Below are positions 25,734-35,481 of a stretch of 64,000 nt of DNA, one piece after another. The DNA is from Novosphingobium sp. JCM 18896 (lineage in GTDB: Bacteria > Pseudomonadota > Alphaproteobacteria > Sphingomonadales > Sphingomonadaceae). Made by a program: the position numbers and the translations under genes. The stretch covers positions 62,001 through 126,000 of the forward strand of contig NZ_JAPCZF010000006.1 in NCBI RefSeq assembly GCF_025938095.1, written 5' to 3'. How positions within the stretch are numbered: position 1 is the stretch's first letter; each line of letters begins with the position of its first letter. The notes under the pieces are model-generated. The model saw nothing but the letters and a program-made list of their open reading frames with translations. It was not told the DNA's origin and did no database searches.

Positions 25734-26861
25734 ATGACCTATAGCGCGCAGCGTAACGACCTTGCCCGACTTTCCGCCGGCGCGCGCCGCCGCAGGCTGA
25801 TCCCCGAGGTCGGGGTCGATTTCGCCTCGAACGACTATCTCGGGCTCGGTCGCTCGGGTCTGCTTGCCGAGGCTGCACGCGCAGCGCTCGACCGCGGGGT
25901 CTCGGTCGGCTCGGGCGGTTCGCGACTGCTGCGCGGCAATTGCCCTGAGCACGAGGCGCTCGAGGCCGAGGCCTCGGCCTTCTTCGGCAGCGAGTCCGCG
26001 TTGTGGTTCGCCACCGGCTATGCCGCCAATTCGGCCCTGCTCTCGACCCTGCCCCAGCGCGGCGACCTCGTCGTCCATGATGAACTGGTCCATGCCTCCG
26101 CACACGAGGGCATGAAGCTCGGCCGCGCCGAGACCGTCGCAGTACGCCACAACCAGGTCGACGCCTTCGACCATGCGATCCGCCGCTGGCGCGCCGAAGG
26201 CGGCATGGGCACGCCCTGGCTCGCGGTCGAGAGCCTCTATTCGATGGACGGCGACCAAGCCCCGCTCGCCTCTCTGATCGAGGTCGCCGATCGCCACGAC
26301 GGCGTGCTGCTGATCGACGAAGCCCATGCCACCGGCGTGTTCGGCCGCGACGGCCGCGGGCTTGCCGATACGATCTCGGATCGCGAGAACGTGATCACCC
26401 TGCGCACCTGCGGCAAGGCGCTCGGCGCCGAGGGTGCGCTCGTCTGCGGTTCGGCCGTGGTCACCGACTTCCTCGTCAACCGCGGCCGCGGCTTCATCTT
26501 CTCGACCGCACCCTCGCCGCTGATGGCCGCCGTCGTGCGCGCCGCGCTGGGCCTCGTGCGCGACCGGCCTGACCTGCGCGAAGCGCTGTGGGCACGCGTG
26601 CGCCAGGCCGAGACCTTGCTCGCGCCGCTCGGTGCCGCGGTGGCGGGCTCGCAGATCATCCCGCTGATCGTCGGCCCCGACGACCGCACGATGGAACTCG
26701 CCGGCGCGCTCCAGGCCGCGGGCTACGACGTGCGCGGCATCCGCCCGCCGACGGTGCCCAACGGCACCGCGCGGCTGCGCATCTCGATCACCAACAATGC
26801 GGCGCTCGCCGACATCGAGGGTCTGGCCGCCGTGCTCGCGGAAGCCACGGCCAAGGCATGA
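25734..26861 (+). CDS. bioF: 8-amino-7-oxononanoate synthase BioF
   Basis: PLP-dependent condensation of pimeloyl-thioester with alanine, 375 residues. FASNDYLGLG opens the domain, GSGGSRLLRGN and HDELVHAS surround the site, and the PLP lysine is in TCGKALGAEG; DEAHATGVFG is the PLP aspartate motif. It starts 10 nt after bioB. The 9-nt sequence TGACCTATA occurs twice at the junction (25721-25729 and 25735-25743). The TGA overlaps the ATG of bioD by 4 nt. Confidence 0.96.
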   Translation: MTYSAQRNDLARLSAGARRRRLIPEVGVDFASNDYLGLGRSGLLAEAARAALDRGVSVGSGGSRLLRGNCPEHEALEAEASAFFGSESALWFATGYAANSALLSTLPQRGDLVVHDELVHASAHEGMKLGRAETVAVRHNQVDAFDHAIRRWRAEGGMGTPWLAVESLYSMDGDQAPLASLIEVADRHDGVLLIDEAHATGVFGRDGRGLADTISDRENVITLRTCGKALGAEGALVCGSAVVTDFLVNRGRGFIFSTAPSPLMAAVVRAALGLVRDRPDLREALWARVRQAETLLAPLGAAVAGSQIIPLIVGPDDRTMELAGALQAAGYDVRGIRPPTVPNGTARLRISITNNAALADIEGLAAVLAEATAKA

Positions 26862-27475
26862 GCCGTTACGTCGTTACCGGGACCGACACCGGCGTCGGCA
26901 AGACCCTGGTCGCCGCCGGCCTCGCCGGCCACCTGCGCGCGCGCTACTGGAAGCCGGTCCAGGCCGGGCTCGACGAGGAAAGCGACAGCGAAGCGGTCCA
27001 CCGGCTGACCGCAGGCCGCGCCGAGGTTCTGCCCGAGACCTGGCGGCTGAACACCCCCTGCTCGCCGCACGAGGCCGCACGGATCGACGGAGTGCGCATC
27101 GATCCCGCCGCGCTGGTACTGCCCGAAGGCGACGGCCCGCTGATCGTCGAGGGCGCGGGCGGCGTGCTCGTGCCGGTCAACGACGAGACGCTCTACGCCG
27201 ATCTCTTCGCGCAATGGGGCCTGCCGGTGATCCTCGTCGCGCGGACCGAGCTCGGCACGATCAACCACAGCCTGCTCTCGCTCGAGGCGCTGCGCAGCCG
27301 CGGCGTGGCGGTGGCGGGTATCGTCTTCTCGGGCGAGGAGAACGCAGCCAGCGAGGCGGCGATCGTCGGTTTCGGGAAGTGCCGGCATCTCGGGCGCCTG
27401 CCCCGGCTCGATCCCGTGACCCCCGCTGGCCTGGCCGAAGCCGTAGCCGCGCATATCCGCACGGACCTGCTGTGA
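26858..27475 (+). CDS. bioD: Dethiobiotin synthetase BioD
   Basis: ATP-dependent ureido-ring closure, 205 residues. P-loop VTGTDTGVGKTLVAAGL, substrate site YWKPVQAG, and IVEGAGGVLVPV are family hallmarks. ATGA overlap with bioF and GTGA overlap with bioA show tight coupling. Confidence 0.96.
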   Translation: MSRYVVTGTDTGVGKTLVAAGLAGHLRARYWKPVQAGLDEESDSEAVHRLTAGRAEVLPETWRLNTPCSPHEAARIDGVRIDPAALVLPEGDGPLIVEGAGGVLVPVNDETLYADLFAQWGLPVILVARTELGTINHSLLSLEALRSRGVAVAGIVFSGEENAASEAAIVGFGKCRHLGRLPRLDPVTPAGLAEAVAAHIRTDLL

Positions 27476-28731
27476 GCCCCATCTGGCATCCGTTCACCCA
27501 GCACGGCCTGCAGGAACCGATCCCGCTAGTCGAACGCGCCGAGGGCGCCGCGCTGCACCTCGCCGACGGGCGCCGGCTGGTCGATGCGATCTCGTCGTGG
27601 TGGGTGACGACGCACGGCCACAGCCACCCGCGCATCGCCGCGGCCATCGCCGAGCAGGCCGGCAAGCTCGACCAGGTGATCTTCGCCGGCTGGACCCACG
27701 AGCCCGCCGAGAGCCTGGCGCAGGGCCTAATCGCGCTGATGCCCGAGGGGCTCTCGCACGTATTCTTCTCGGACTCGGGATCGACCGCGGTCGAAGTCGC
27801 GCTGAAGATGGCGCTGGGTTTCTGGCACAACCAAGGCGTGGCGCGGCACCGCGTGCTCGTGATGGAGCATTCGTACCACGGCGACACGATCGGCGCGATG
27901 TCGATCGGCGCGCGCGGTGTGTTCAACCGTGCATACGAGAAGCTGCTGTTCGACGTCGGCACCGTGCCCTTCCCCGCCGCCGGGGCCGAACAGGCGACGC
28001 TCGACGCGCTCGACCAGGCCTGCCGCGCGCAGGACGTCGCCGCCTTCATCGTCGAGCCCTTGGTGCTCGGTGCAGGCGGCATGCTGATGTACGGGCCCGA
28101 GACCCTGCGCGCGATGCGCGAGATCTGCGCGGGCCATGGCGTGCTGTTCATCGCGGACGAGGTGATGACCGGCTGGGGCCGCACCGGCACGCTGCTGGCC
28201 TGCGAACAGGCCGGGATCGTCCCCGACATCGTCTGCCTGGCCAAGGGCATCACCGGCGGTTCGCTGCCGCTGGCCGTGACCCTGGCGAGCCCCGCGGTGT
28301 TCGACGCCCACTGGTCGACCGACCCGGCCAAGCAGTTCTTCCACTCGTCAAGCTACACCGCGAACCCGATCGCCTGCGCCGCGGCCAATGCCAACCTGGC
28401 GATCTGGCGCGACGAACCGGTGCAGGCGCGGATCGACGCGCTGGTAGGGCGCCAGGCAGCGATGCTGGCCGATCTCGCGCGCCTGCCCAACGTCGCCAAT
28501 CCACGCCAGGTGGGGACGATCATCGCGCTCGACGTGGTCGACCCGGCCAGCGCGGGCTATCTCTCGCAGGTCGGGCCGCGGCTGCGCGAGAGCTTCCGCC
28601 AGGCACCGGTGCTGCTGCGCCCGCTCGGCAATACGGTCTACGTCATGCCGCCCTATTGCGTCGACGAGACCGATCTGGCGGCCGTCGGCAAGGCGATAGG
28701 GCAGGCCGTGGAGACGCTGGCTCAGCCATAA
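27472..28731 (+). CDS. bioA: Adenosylmethionine-8-amino-7-oxononanoate aminotransferase BioA
   Basis: PLP aminotransferase making 7,8-diaminopelargonate, 419 residues from a GTG start that overlaps the bioD stop (GTGA). IWHPFTQHG at the N-terminus, SSWWVTTHGHSHP, HSYHGDTIGAMSIG, ADEVMTGWGRTG and the PLP lysine in CLAKGITGGSLPL are all BioA-type. Last gene of the operon. Confidence 0.96.
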   Translation: MSPIWHPFTQHGLQEPIPLVERAEGAALHLADGRRLVDAISSWWVTTHGHSHPRIAAAIAEQAGKLDQVIFAGWTHEPAESLAQGLIALMPEGLSHVFFSDSGSTAVEVALKMALGFWHNQGVARHRVLVMEHSYHGDTIGAMSIGARGVFNRAYEKLLFDVGTVPFPAAGAEQATLDALDQACRAQDVAAFIVEPLVLGAGGMLMYGPETLRAMREICAGHGVLFIADEVMTGWGRTGTLLACEQAGIVPDIVCLAKGITGGSLPLAVTLASPAVFDAHWSTDPAKQFFHSSSYTANPIACAAANANLAIWRDEPVQARIDALVGRQAAMLADLARLPNVANPRQVGTIIALDVVDPASAGYLSQVGPRLRESFRQAPVLLRPLGNTVYVMPPYCVDETDLAAVGKAIGQAVETLAQP

Positions 28732-28795
28732 GGGAAAACCCCTAGGCTCGTAGTTACCAGACATGATTAATCCTCGTTTACCACGTCCCTTAATT

Positions 28796-28820
28796 CTTCG
28801 GCCTTCCGGCCGTCGCGAAG
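28796..28820 (+). promoter_or_regulatory. Nested hairpin in leader of the OGT-like gene
   Basis: CTTCG (28796-28800) pairs with CGAAG (28816-28820), and GGCC pairs with GGCC inside. It sits 15 nt before the ATG, next to AAGGGA. It could act as a terminator of the bio operon or as a translational control element; no T-run follows. Confidence 0.35.
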
Positions 28821-28835
28821 GGACCAGCGAGCATT

Positions 28836-31181
28836 ATGAGCAGCCTCGAAACCGCGATGATCAAGGCCCGCGGCGCTGAAAAGCGCGGCGATTTCGCCGA
28901 AGCCGAGCGCGTCTACGGCTCGATCCTGCAGAAGTTTCCCGGCAACACCCGCGCCCGCAAGGGCATGGACCAGATGTTCAAGAACCGCGCTCTGGCGATG
29001 ATGCGCGCCGACGCACCGAGCCAGGCCGAGATCGACGCGCTTTCGGCTGCCTACGAGCAGGGTCGGCTCGCCCAGGTCGTGGCCATGGCCGAAGGTCTGC
29101 TCGTCCCCTATCCGCGCTCGACGATCGTCCACAACCTGCTCGGCGCTGCTTTCTTGACACTAGGTCAATCGGACCGCGCCGAAGCCGCATTGCGCGAGGC
29201 CCATGCCCGCGGCGTGCGCCATCCCGCGATCTGCAACAACCTGGGCATGGCGCTCGCCAATCTCGGTCGTCATGACGAGGCCATCGCCTTCTACGAGGAA
29301 GCCGCCGCGCTCGATCCGAGCTATGCGATCGCGCGTAACAACCTGGGCAATGCGCTCAAGGAATGCGGCCGCGACGAAGAGGCGCTGGCCGCCTATCACC
29401 AGGCTCTGGCGTTGCGTCACGACTACACCGACGCCAGCAACAACCTCGCCGTGCTGCTCGACAAGCTCGGCCGCGTCGCCGAGGCCGAGACCGCCTACCG
29501 GCAGGTCCTCTCGCTGCAGCCCGATCACGCCCCGGCCTGCAACAACCTCGCCAACCTGCTGGTCGGCCGCGGCGACTATGCCGGCGCCCATGCCTTCTAT
29601 GCCAAGGCACTGGCGATCCGTCCCGACTATCCCGAGGCCCTGCTCAACCTCGGCAACCTGCTCAAGCGCCAGGGTCGCACGAACGAAGCCAGCACCATGT
29701 TCGAACGCGCCAAGGCCGCGCGCCCGGGTTATGCCGAAGCTTCGGCAGAACAGGGCAAGGCCGAAGCGCTTGCGGGCCATCTCGACCTTGCGATCGCACT
29801 GTTCGACGAAGCCCTCGCCAGCGATCCCGCCCACGCCGGCGCCGAAGCGCACCGGCTGTTCTACCAGCTCCACATGGCCGACTGGTCGCGGCTCGGCGAC
29901 TGGCCGGCGCTGCGCGATCGCGCCGACACGGCGATCTCGCCCTGGGCCGCGCTGGCCCTCGAGGACGATCCGCAGGCGCAGCTGCGCCGCTCGCGCGGCT
30001 GGACCCAGCTGAGCTTCGGGTGCACGAAGGCTCCGCTGCCCCAGCCGCAGCCCGCCGCCGACGGACGCATCCGCGTGGGCTACTTCTCGGCAGACTTCCA
30101 TGCCCACGCCACCGTCTACCTGATGGCCGGCCTGCTGCGCGAGCACGATCGCAGCAAGTTCGAGATCCACGCCTATTCCTATGGCCCCGTGGTCGACGAG
30201 GCGGTGCGCGCGCAGATCAAGGCCTGCACCGACAGCTTCACCGACGTCCAGGACATGGCCGATGCCGAAGTGGTCGCGCTTGCGCGCCAGCACCAGCTCG
30301 ACGTAGCGGTCGATCTCAAGGGCTATACCCAAGGCGGCCGCACCCAGCTCTTCGCCGAACGCCTCGCGCCCGTCCAGGTCGCCTTCCTCGGCTACCCGGG
30401 GACCAGCGGCGCCGACTTCATCGACTATGCCGTGGCCGACCGCACCGTGGTTCCCGCCAGCGAGACCGACAGCTTCAGCGAGGCGCTGATGCTGATGCCC
30501 GGCTCCTACCAGTGCAACGACGACCAGCGCGTCATCGCCGACACGGCCGGCACCCGCGCCGACCACGGCCTGCCCGAAACGGGCTTCGTGTTCTGCTGCT
30601 TCAACCAGAGCTACAAGATCGGCCCGCGCGAATGGGCCGTGTGGATGCGGCTGCTGAACCAGGTCGAGGGCAGCGTCCTCTGGCTGTTCCAGTCGAACGC
30701 CTGGGCCGACGATGCACTGCGCGCCGAAGCCGCCAAGCACGGTGTGGCGCCTGAACGCCTGGTCTTCGCACCCAAGCTGCCGCAGGCCGAGCACCTCGCG
30801 CGCCACGCGCACGCCGATCTGTTCCTCGATACCTTCAACTACACCGCACACACCACCGCCTCGGACGCGCTCTGGGCCGGTCTGCCGGTCGTGACCCTCG
30901 CCGGCCGCCAGTTCTCGGCGCGCGTCGGCGCCAGCCTGCTAACCGCGGTTGGCCTGCCCGATCTAGTGACCGAGACGATCGAGGACTACGAAGCGCTGAT
31001 CCTGGCGCTCGCCACCGATCCCGCGCACCTCGCCGAGCTGCGCCAGCGCCTCGCCGCGAACCGCACGACCACGCCGCTGTTCGACAGCGCCGGCTATGCC
31101 CGCAATCTCGAGGCCGCCTTCGCCGAGGCGTATCGCCGTCACCAGGCGGGTGAGCGGCCGCACGAGATCGTGATAGACTGA
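28836..31181 (+). CDS. TPR protein with O-GlcNAc-transferase-like (GT41) domain
   Basis: 781 residues. The first about 340 are tandem TPR units (AICNNLGMALANLGRHDEAI, ARNNLGNALKECGRDEEAL and so on). The C-terminal half is a GT41 transferase: VGYFSADFHAHATVYLM, with His424 aligning to human OGT His498; FCCFNQSYKIGP, with Lys594 aligning to the UDP-contacting lysine; and HTTASDALWAGLPVVTL. In bacteria such proteins glycosylate flagellin or other proteins, or act as HMW1C-like cytosolic transferases; the target here is unknown. It is followed after 5 nt by a GT2 glycosyltransferase gene. Confidence 0.9.
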   Translation: MSSLETAMIKARGAEKRGDFAEAERVYGSILQKFPGNTRARKGMDQMFKNRALAMMRADAPSQAEIDALSAAYEQGRLAQVVAMAEGLLVPYPRSTIVHNLLGAAFLTLGQSDRAEAALREAHARGVRHPAICNNLGMALANLGRHDEAIAFYEEAAALDPSYAIARNNLGNALKECGRDEEALAAYHQALALRHDYTDASNNLAVLLDKLGRVAEAETAYRQVLSLQPDHAPACNNLANLLVGRGDYAGAHAFYAKALAIRPDYPEALLNLGNLLKRQGRTNEASTMFERAKAARPGYAEASAEQGKAEALAGHLDLAIALFDEALASDPAHAGAEAHRLFYQLHMADWSRLGDWPALRDRADTAISPWAALALEDDPQAQLRRSRGWTQLSFGCTKAPLPQPQPAADGRIRVGYFSADFHAHATVYLMAGLLREHDRSKFEIHAYSYGPVVDEAVRAQIKACTDSFTDVQDMADAEVVALARQHQLDVAVDLKGYTQGGRTQLFAERLAPVQVAFLGYPGTSGADFIDYAVADRTVVPASETDSFSEALMLMPGSYQCNDDQRVIADTAGTRADHGLPETGFVFCCFNQSYKIGPREWAVWMRLLNQVEGSVLWLFQSNAWADDALRAEAAKHGVAPERLVFAPKLPQAEHLARHAHADLFLDTFNYTAHTTASDALWAGLPVVTLAGRQFSARVGASLLTAVGLPDLVTETIEDYEALILALATDPAHLAELRQRLAANRTTTPLFDSAGYARNLEAAFAEAYRRHQAGERPHEIVID

Positions 31182-31186
31182 AACCC

Positions 31187-32194
31187 ATGACGATCGCCGC
31201 CACGCTGATCGCCCGCAACGAGGCGCGCTGCATCGTGCGCTGCCTCGACAGCGTGCGGCCCTTCGTCGATCGCCTGTTCGTGCTCGATACCGGTTCGACC
31301 GACGGCACTCAGCAACTCGCGCGCCAGGCCGGCGCCGAAGTCCAGCATTTCGACTGGCCCGACGACTTCTCTATCGCACGCAATCGCGCGCTCGAACTCG
31401 CCGATGCCGACTGGCACCTCGTCATCGACGCCGACGAGCACATCGAGCGTGGCGGCGAACTGCTGCGCCCCTGGTGCGCCGCAGGGCCAAGGCTCGGCCG
31501 CGTCCTGATCAATCACGCCTTCGACGATAGCGCGGCCGGAGCGGTCACGGTGGCGCGATCCTGGTCCACGCGCGTGATTCCGCGTGGCGCCCGCTTCGAG
31601 GGCCGCGTCCACGAACAGGTCGCCTCGCCGCTGCCGCGCGAACGGCTGGAAATACACCTCGGCCACGACGGCTTCCGCGATGCCCAGCTCGAAACCAAGC
31701 GTGATCGCAACCGCAACCTGCTGCTGCGCGACATCGCCGAGCGGCCGGACGACGAATATGTCGCCTATCAGCTCGGCGTCGAAGCCGAAGGCCGCGGCGA
31801 ATATGTCCAGGCCTGCGAGTGGTACGAGAGAGCGCTGACGGACACCCGGCTCGAGGCGAGCTGGTTCCACGATCTGCTGATCCGCCTGCTCCATTCGCTG
31901 GGCCAGGCCGGCCGCGTCGATGACGGGCTCTCGCTCGCCCAGGCGCATATGGAGGCGATGAACGAATCGCCCGACTTCTACTTCGTGGTCGGCAATCTCG
32001 CGCTCGACCGGGCGCTGCTCGATCCGGCGGACGCGCTCGACCACTGGCTGCCGCTCGCGGTGACCTGTTGGGAACGCTGCCTGGAGATCGGCGAACGCCC
32101 CGAGCTGGAGGGCAGCGTCGCCGGCCGCGGCAGCCACCTTGCGACCTACAACCTCGACCTCGTCAAAGGCCAGATCGCGCTGCTGGGACGCTGA
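31187..32194 (+). CDS. Family 2 glycosyltransferase (SunS/beta-glucosyltransferase-like)
   Basis: 335 residues. The GT-A domain begins TIAATLIARNEARCIVRCL and carries LDTGSTDGT plus the metal motif VIDADEHI. The C-terminal part (about 170-330) contains TPR-like helices (DEYVAYQLGVEAEGRGEYVQ). This arrangement is seen in small protein- or peptide-modifying GT2 enzymes. It forms a two-gene unit with the GT41-like gene, so the two may add successive sugars to one acceptor; this is inference. Confidence 0.88.
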   Translation: MTIAATLIARNEARCIVRCLDSVRPFVDRLFVLDTGSTDGTQQLARQAGAEVQHFDWPDDFSIARNRALELADADWHLVIDADEHIERGGELLRPWCAAGPRLGRVLINHAFDDSAAGAVTVARSWSTRVIPRGARFEGRVHEQVASPLPRERLEIHLGHDGFRDAQLETKRDRNRNLLLRDIAERPDDEYVAYQLGVEAEGRGEYVQACEWYERALTDTRLEASWFHDLLIRLLHSLGQAGRVDDGLSLAQAHMEAMNESPDFYFVVGNLALDRALLDPADALDHWLPLAVTCWERCLEIGERPELEGSVAGRGSHLATYNLDLVKGQIALLGR

Positions 32195-32213
32195 TGCGCG
32201 ATCGCGTTCGGCG

Positions 32214-32732
32214 TCAGGCCGGCTTGATCGTGAAATCGACCATGATCTCGCCCGAGATCGCCTCGAGCGCGTTCTGGACCGCCTCGGGCGTGGTCGCATC
32301 GGGAACGGTCAGCCGCGCCGTGGCGCGGAACAGCTGCTCGGCGGACATCGAGCCGACCTCGGTGCGCGTGGTGAAGTCCTCGATATTGACGCCGAGCCCG
32401 GCGAGCACCGCGGTCACCTCGTGGACGATGCCCGGTCGGTCCTGACCGACGAGTTCGAACCATAGTGGCTTGCCTTCGACCACCACCTCGCCGCCCGTGG
32501 GCACGATCGCGACGTGCAAGCCCCCGGCGTTGAGCCGCGCGACGGCCGCCTCGAGTTCGCCGATCCGCGCGGCGTCGAGTTCGACGAGGATCGCACCGAC
32601 ATATTTGCCGCCGAGATGGCTGAGCTGGCTTTCGAGCCAATTGCCGCCGGCGCTGAACACCGCTTCGGCGAGGCCCTGGGTCAGGCCGGGGCGGTCGCCG
32701 CCGACCGCGGAGAGGATCACGCTCGTCTTCAT
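32214..32732 (-). CDS. ACT-domain protein (GcvR-like glycine cleavage regulator)
   Basis: 172 residues with two ACT domains (about 3-80 and 90-170; SVILSAVGGDRPGLTQGLAE and FELVGQDRPGIVHEVTAVLA). This is the architecture of GcvR, which modulates GcvA at glycine cleavage genes, but no gcv genes are visible here. The ATG at 32732 is preferred because the first ACT strand begins right after it. Confidence 0.8.
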   Translation of the reverse strand: MKTSVILSAVGGDRPGLTQGLAEAVFSAGGNWLESQLSHLGGKYVGAILVELDAARIGELEAAVARLNAGGLHVAIVPTGGEVVVEGKPLWFELVGQDRPGIVHEVTAVLAGLGVNIEDFTTRTEVGSMSAEQLFRATARLTVPDATTPEAVQNALEAISGEIMVDFTIKPA

Positions 32733-32762
32733 GCGGAGCGGTTTAGGCCCTTCCACAGCGAA

Positions 32763-32793
32763 GGGAAAGCGGCCCGGTCGAAACCGGGCCGCC
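32763..32793 (-). terminator. Rho-independent terminator of the amidohydrolase gene
   Basis: GCGGCCCGG (32769-32777) and CCGGGCCGC (32784-32792) form a perfect 9-bp stem with a 6-nt loop. On the minus strand it is followed by TTTCCCTT. It lies 9 nt past the amidohydrolase stop. Confidence 0.8.
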
Positions 32794-32801
32794 AATCGTA
32801 A

Positions 32802-34124
32802 TCAGGCGTCGGCCGGCTCGGCGTGACGCGTGAACATGGCCATCACGTCGCCCGAGGTCACCGGACGGACTTCGCCGACCTGGGCCGGACGCTCGCCGCT
32901 CTGCGACTTGATCGAGACGTCGACGCCCTTGGCCGCGGCCTTGGCACGCAGCGCGCCGACGTTGAGCGTCTCGCGGGTGTTCTCCTTGAACGGGTTGAAC
33001 CTGAACTCGCGCATGGCGTTGCGATGGGTGATCAGGTCGATCGCCTCGTCGCTGAGGTGCTGGACCGACTTCCACAGCACTTCGGGAGCGTAGGGCCAGG
33101 GCGTGTCCGAGTGCGGATAATCGGTCTCGAACATCACGCGATCCTCGCCGATGAGGTCGAGATTGCGCAGGCCATAGGCATCGTCGATGAAGCAAGAGGT
33201 GAAGTTGCGGCGGAACACCTCGCTGGGCTTCATGTCGCCGAAATAGGTGTTCGAATGGGTCCAGGCACCGTGCTGCTCGTGGCTGTAGTCAGCGCGCTCG
33301 GTCAGATAGGGGATCCAGCCGATGCCGCTTTCGGACAGCGCCACCTTCATCGTCGGATAGCGGTGCAGCGCGGCCAGATTCATCCAGTCGGCGGCACCGA
33401 AAGCCACGGCCATCGGCATCGTCGCGATGTTCACCTCGATCGGCGATTCCATCGACGGGTGCGGACTGACGTTGCCGCAGCCGATGTGCAGGCAAACCGT
33501 GGTGTCGTTGTCCACCAAGGCCTTCCAGAACGGCTCCCAATGGTCGCTGTGGACGCTGGGCAGGCCGCGCTTGGTCGGGTTATCGTTGAACACCACGGCG
33601 TGGCAGCCCTTGGCGGCCAGGCGCTTGACCTCGTCGGCCATCAGCTGCGGATCCCACAGCGGCAGCAGGCCCAACGGGATGAAGCGATCGGGATAGGCGC
33701 CGCACCACTCGTCGATGTGCCAGTCGTTGTAGGCGCGCAGGTGGGTCAGCGACTGCTTCTTGTCGGGCGCCTGGAGGTAGACGCCGCCGTCCATCTGCGC
33801 GAGGCTGGAGAAGTTCATCGAAGCCGCGATGCCGCCGACGTCCATGTCGTCGATGCGCGCGTGAACGTCGTAGCAGCCCTTGCGCAGCTGGTTGAGGTTG
33901 GTCGGCTCGAAGCCGTATTCCTCGCGCGGGCGGCCGACCACGGCATTGAGCGCGACCGAGCCCATCTGCATGCCCTGGTATTCCCAGTAGTTCGCGCCGT
34001 TCTCACGCTCGCGCAGCTTGGGAGCCGTGGCGTAGTCCTCACCCGAGAGCTGGTTGTCGAACACCTCGGCGGGTTCGGTGATGTGATCGTCGACGCTGAT
34101 CAGCACCATGTCTTCCATTTTCAT
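32802..34124 (-). CDS. Amidohydrolase family 2 protein
   Basis: 440-residue TIM-barrel hydrolase/decarboxylase-like protein. SVDDHITEPAEVF opens the domain; CLHIGCGNVSP supplies a central His, and RVMFETDYPHSDTPWP has the catalytic Asp near the end of the barrel. The first metal motif is DDH rather than the HxH of many relatives. The family includes ring-fission-product decarboxylases and hydrolases. The ATG at 34124 is chosen because GGGAG lies 8 nt upstream. The substrate is unknown. Confidence 0.85.
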   Translation of the reverse strand: MKMEDMVLISVDDHITEPAEVFDNQLSGEDYATAPKLRERENGANYWEYQGMQMGSVALNAVVGRPREEYGFEPTNLNQLRKGCYDVHARIDDMDVGGIAASMNFSSLAQMDGGVYLQAPDKKQSLTHLRAYNDWHIDEWCGAYPDRFIPLGLLPLWDPQLMADEVKRLAAKGCHAVVFNDNPTKRGLPSVHSDHWEPFWKALVDNDTTVCLHIGCGNVSPHPSMESPIEVNIATMPMAVAFGAADWMNLAALHRYPTMKVALSESGIGWIPYLTERADYSHEQHGAWTHSNTYFGDMKPSEVFRRNFTSCFIDDAYGLRNLDLIGEDRVMFETDYPHSDTPWPYAPEVLWKSVQHLSDEAIDLITHRNAMREFRFNPFKENTRETLNVGALRAKAAAKGVDVSIKSQSGERPAQVGEVRPVTSGDVMAMFTRHAEPADA

Positions 34125-34250
34125 CGCACGCACTCCCGATCGTCTCTTCTTGAATGACGAGAGCCTGCGCTAAGAAAACGGTCAGATCAACGGCAATCAC
34201 GCCCCGCACGACGGCATCGCCGGGGCGGGATCACCCGCGTGCCGGCGATA

Positions 34251-35249
34251 TCAGCCGCGTTCGGAGAGCTTTCGCTCCCAGGCCAAGGCATGCTCGACGA
34301 TGGTATCGAGGTCCGCATGCTGGGGCACCCAGGGCAAGGTCGCGCGGATCTGGTTGTTATCCGCGATCAGGCTGTCGGGATCGCCGGCACGGCGCGGACC
34401 GATCTCGCGCGTGATGGTCTGCCCGGTGACGCGGTCGACCGCGTCGAGCACCTCGAGGACCGAAAAGCCACGACCATAGCCGCAGTTCATCGTCAGCGAG
34501 CGCACAGGCTCGGCGATCAGCGCGCCAAGCGCCAGGACATGCGCCTGGGCAAGGTCTGAAACGTGGATGTAATCGCGCACGCCGGTGCCGTCGGGCGTCG
34601 CGTAGTCGCTGCCGAACACGCCGACGTAGCTGCGCTTGCCCAGCGCCGCCTCGACCGCGACCTTGATCAGATGCGTCGCGCCGGCGGTCGACTGGCCGCT
34701 GCGCGCCTGCGGATCGGCGCCGGCCACGTTGAAATAGCGCAGCGCGCAGAAATTGATCGGATGGGCCGCAGCGGTGTCGGCCAGCATCAGTTCGGTCATC
34801 AGCTTCGACATGCCATAGGGATTGATCGGCAGCTTGGGCGAGGCCTCGGTCACCGGCGAGACTTCGGGAATGCCGTAAGTCGCCGCGGTCGAGCTGAAAA
34901 TGAAATGCGGCACCCCGGCCGCGACCGCCGCGGCCAGCAGGCTGCGGCTCTTGGCGGTGTTGTTGTGGTAATACTTGAGCGGGTTCTCGACCGACTCGGG
35001 CACGATGATCGAGCCGGCGAAATGCATGATCGCGCGCGTGCCCTGCTCGGCGAAAATGCGTGCGAGCAGATCGCCGTCCTCGATGTCGCCTTCATAGAAC
35101 GGCACACCGTCGGGCACCGCCCAGCGGAAGCCGGTCGACAGGTTGTCGATCACGGCGACGGGCCAGCCAGCGTCGGTCAGGGCGAGGACGGCATGGCTGC
35201 CGATGTAGCCGGCGCCGCCGGTCACGAGTACGGGGATCTTGTCGCTCAT
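34251..35249 (-). CDS. galE: UDP-glucose 4-epimerase GalE
   Basis: Interconverts UDP-glucose and UDP-galactose. 332 residues; extended SDR with VTGGAGYIGSHAVLAL, catalytic YGMSK (INPYGMSKLM), SSTAATYGIPE and RYFNVAGADP. It provides UDP-Gal and, being adjacent to the EPS locus, may feed the polysaccharide. Confidence 0.96.
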   Translation of the reverse strand: MSDKIPVLVTGGAGYIGSHAVLALTDAGWPVAVIDNLSTGFRWAVPDGVPFYEGDIEDGDLLARIFAEQGTRAIMHFAGSIIVPESVENPLKYYHNNTAKSRSLLAAAVAAGVPHFIFSSTAATYGIPEVSPVTEASPKLPINPYGMSKLMTELMLADTAAAHPINFCALRYFNVAGADPQARSGQSTAGATHLIKVAVEAALGKRSYVGVFGSDYATPDGTGVRDYIHVSDLAQAHVLALGALIAEPVRSLTMNCGYGRGFSVLEVLDAVDRVTGQTITREIGPRRAGDPDSLIADNNQIRATLPWVPQHADLDTIVEHALAWERKLSERG

Positions 35250-35481
35250 CTGTGCGGCTTAGCACAGTAGCACGACACGAAAACAAGCTCTTCGCGCGCT
35301 GCGGCGCAACATGCGCTCGGCTCGACGAATTCGCCTTGCAAGCCTTCTGCAGCCCCCGGCCGCAGTGGACGACGAAGTGCCCTATGGGCGCGATAAGGCG
35401 ATTTTAACCACAGACCTGCACCGAAGCGCGACCTTTGGCCGGTATCAGGCGATCAAACCATCGCATTGCCAAGGAAGCACC

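Noticed and set aside
34200..34227. CGCCCCG...CGGGGCG hairpin after galE
   Set aside because: 14-nt loop and no T-run on the minus strand; too weak to list as a terminator.
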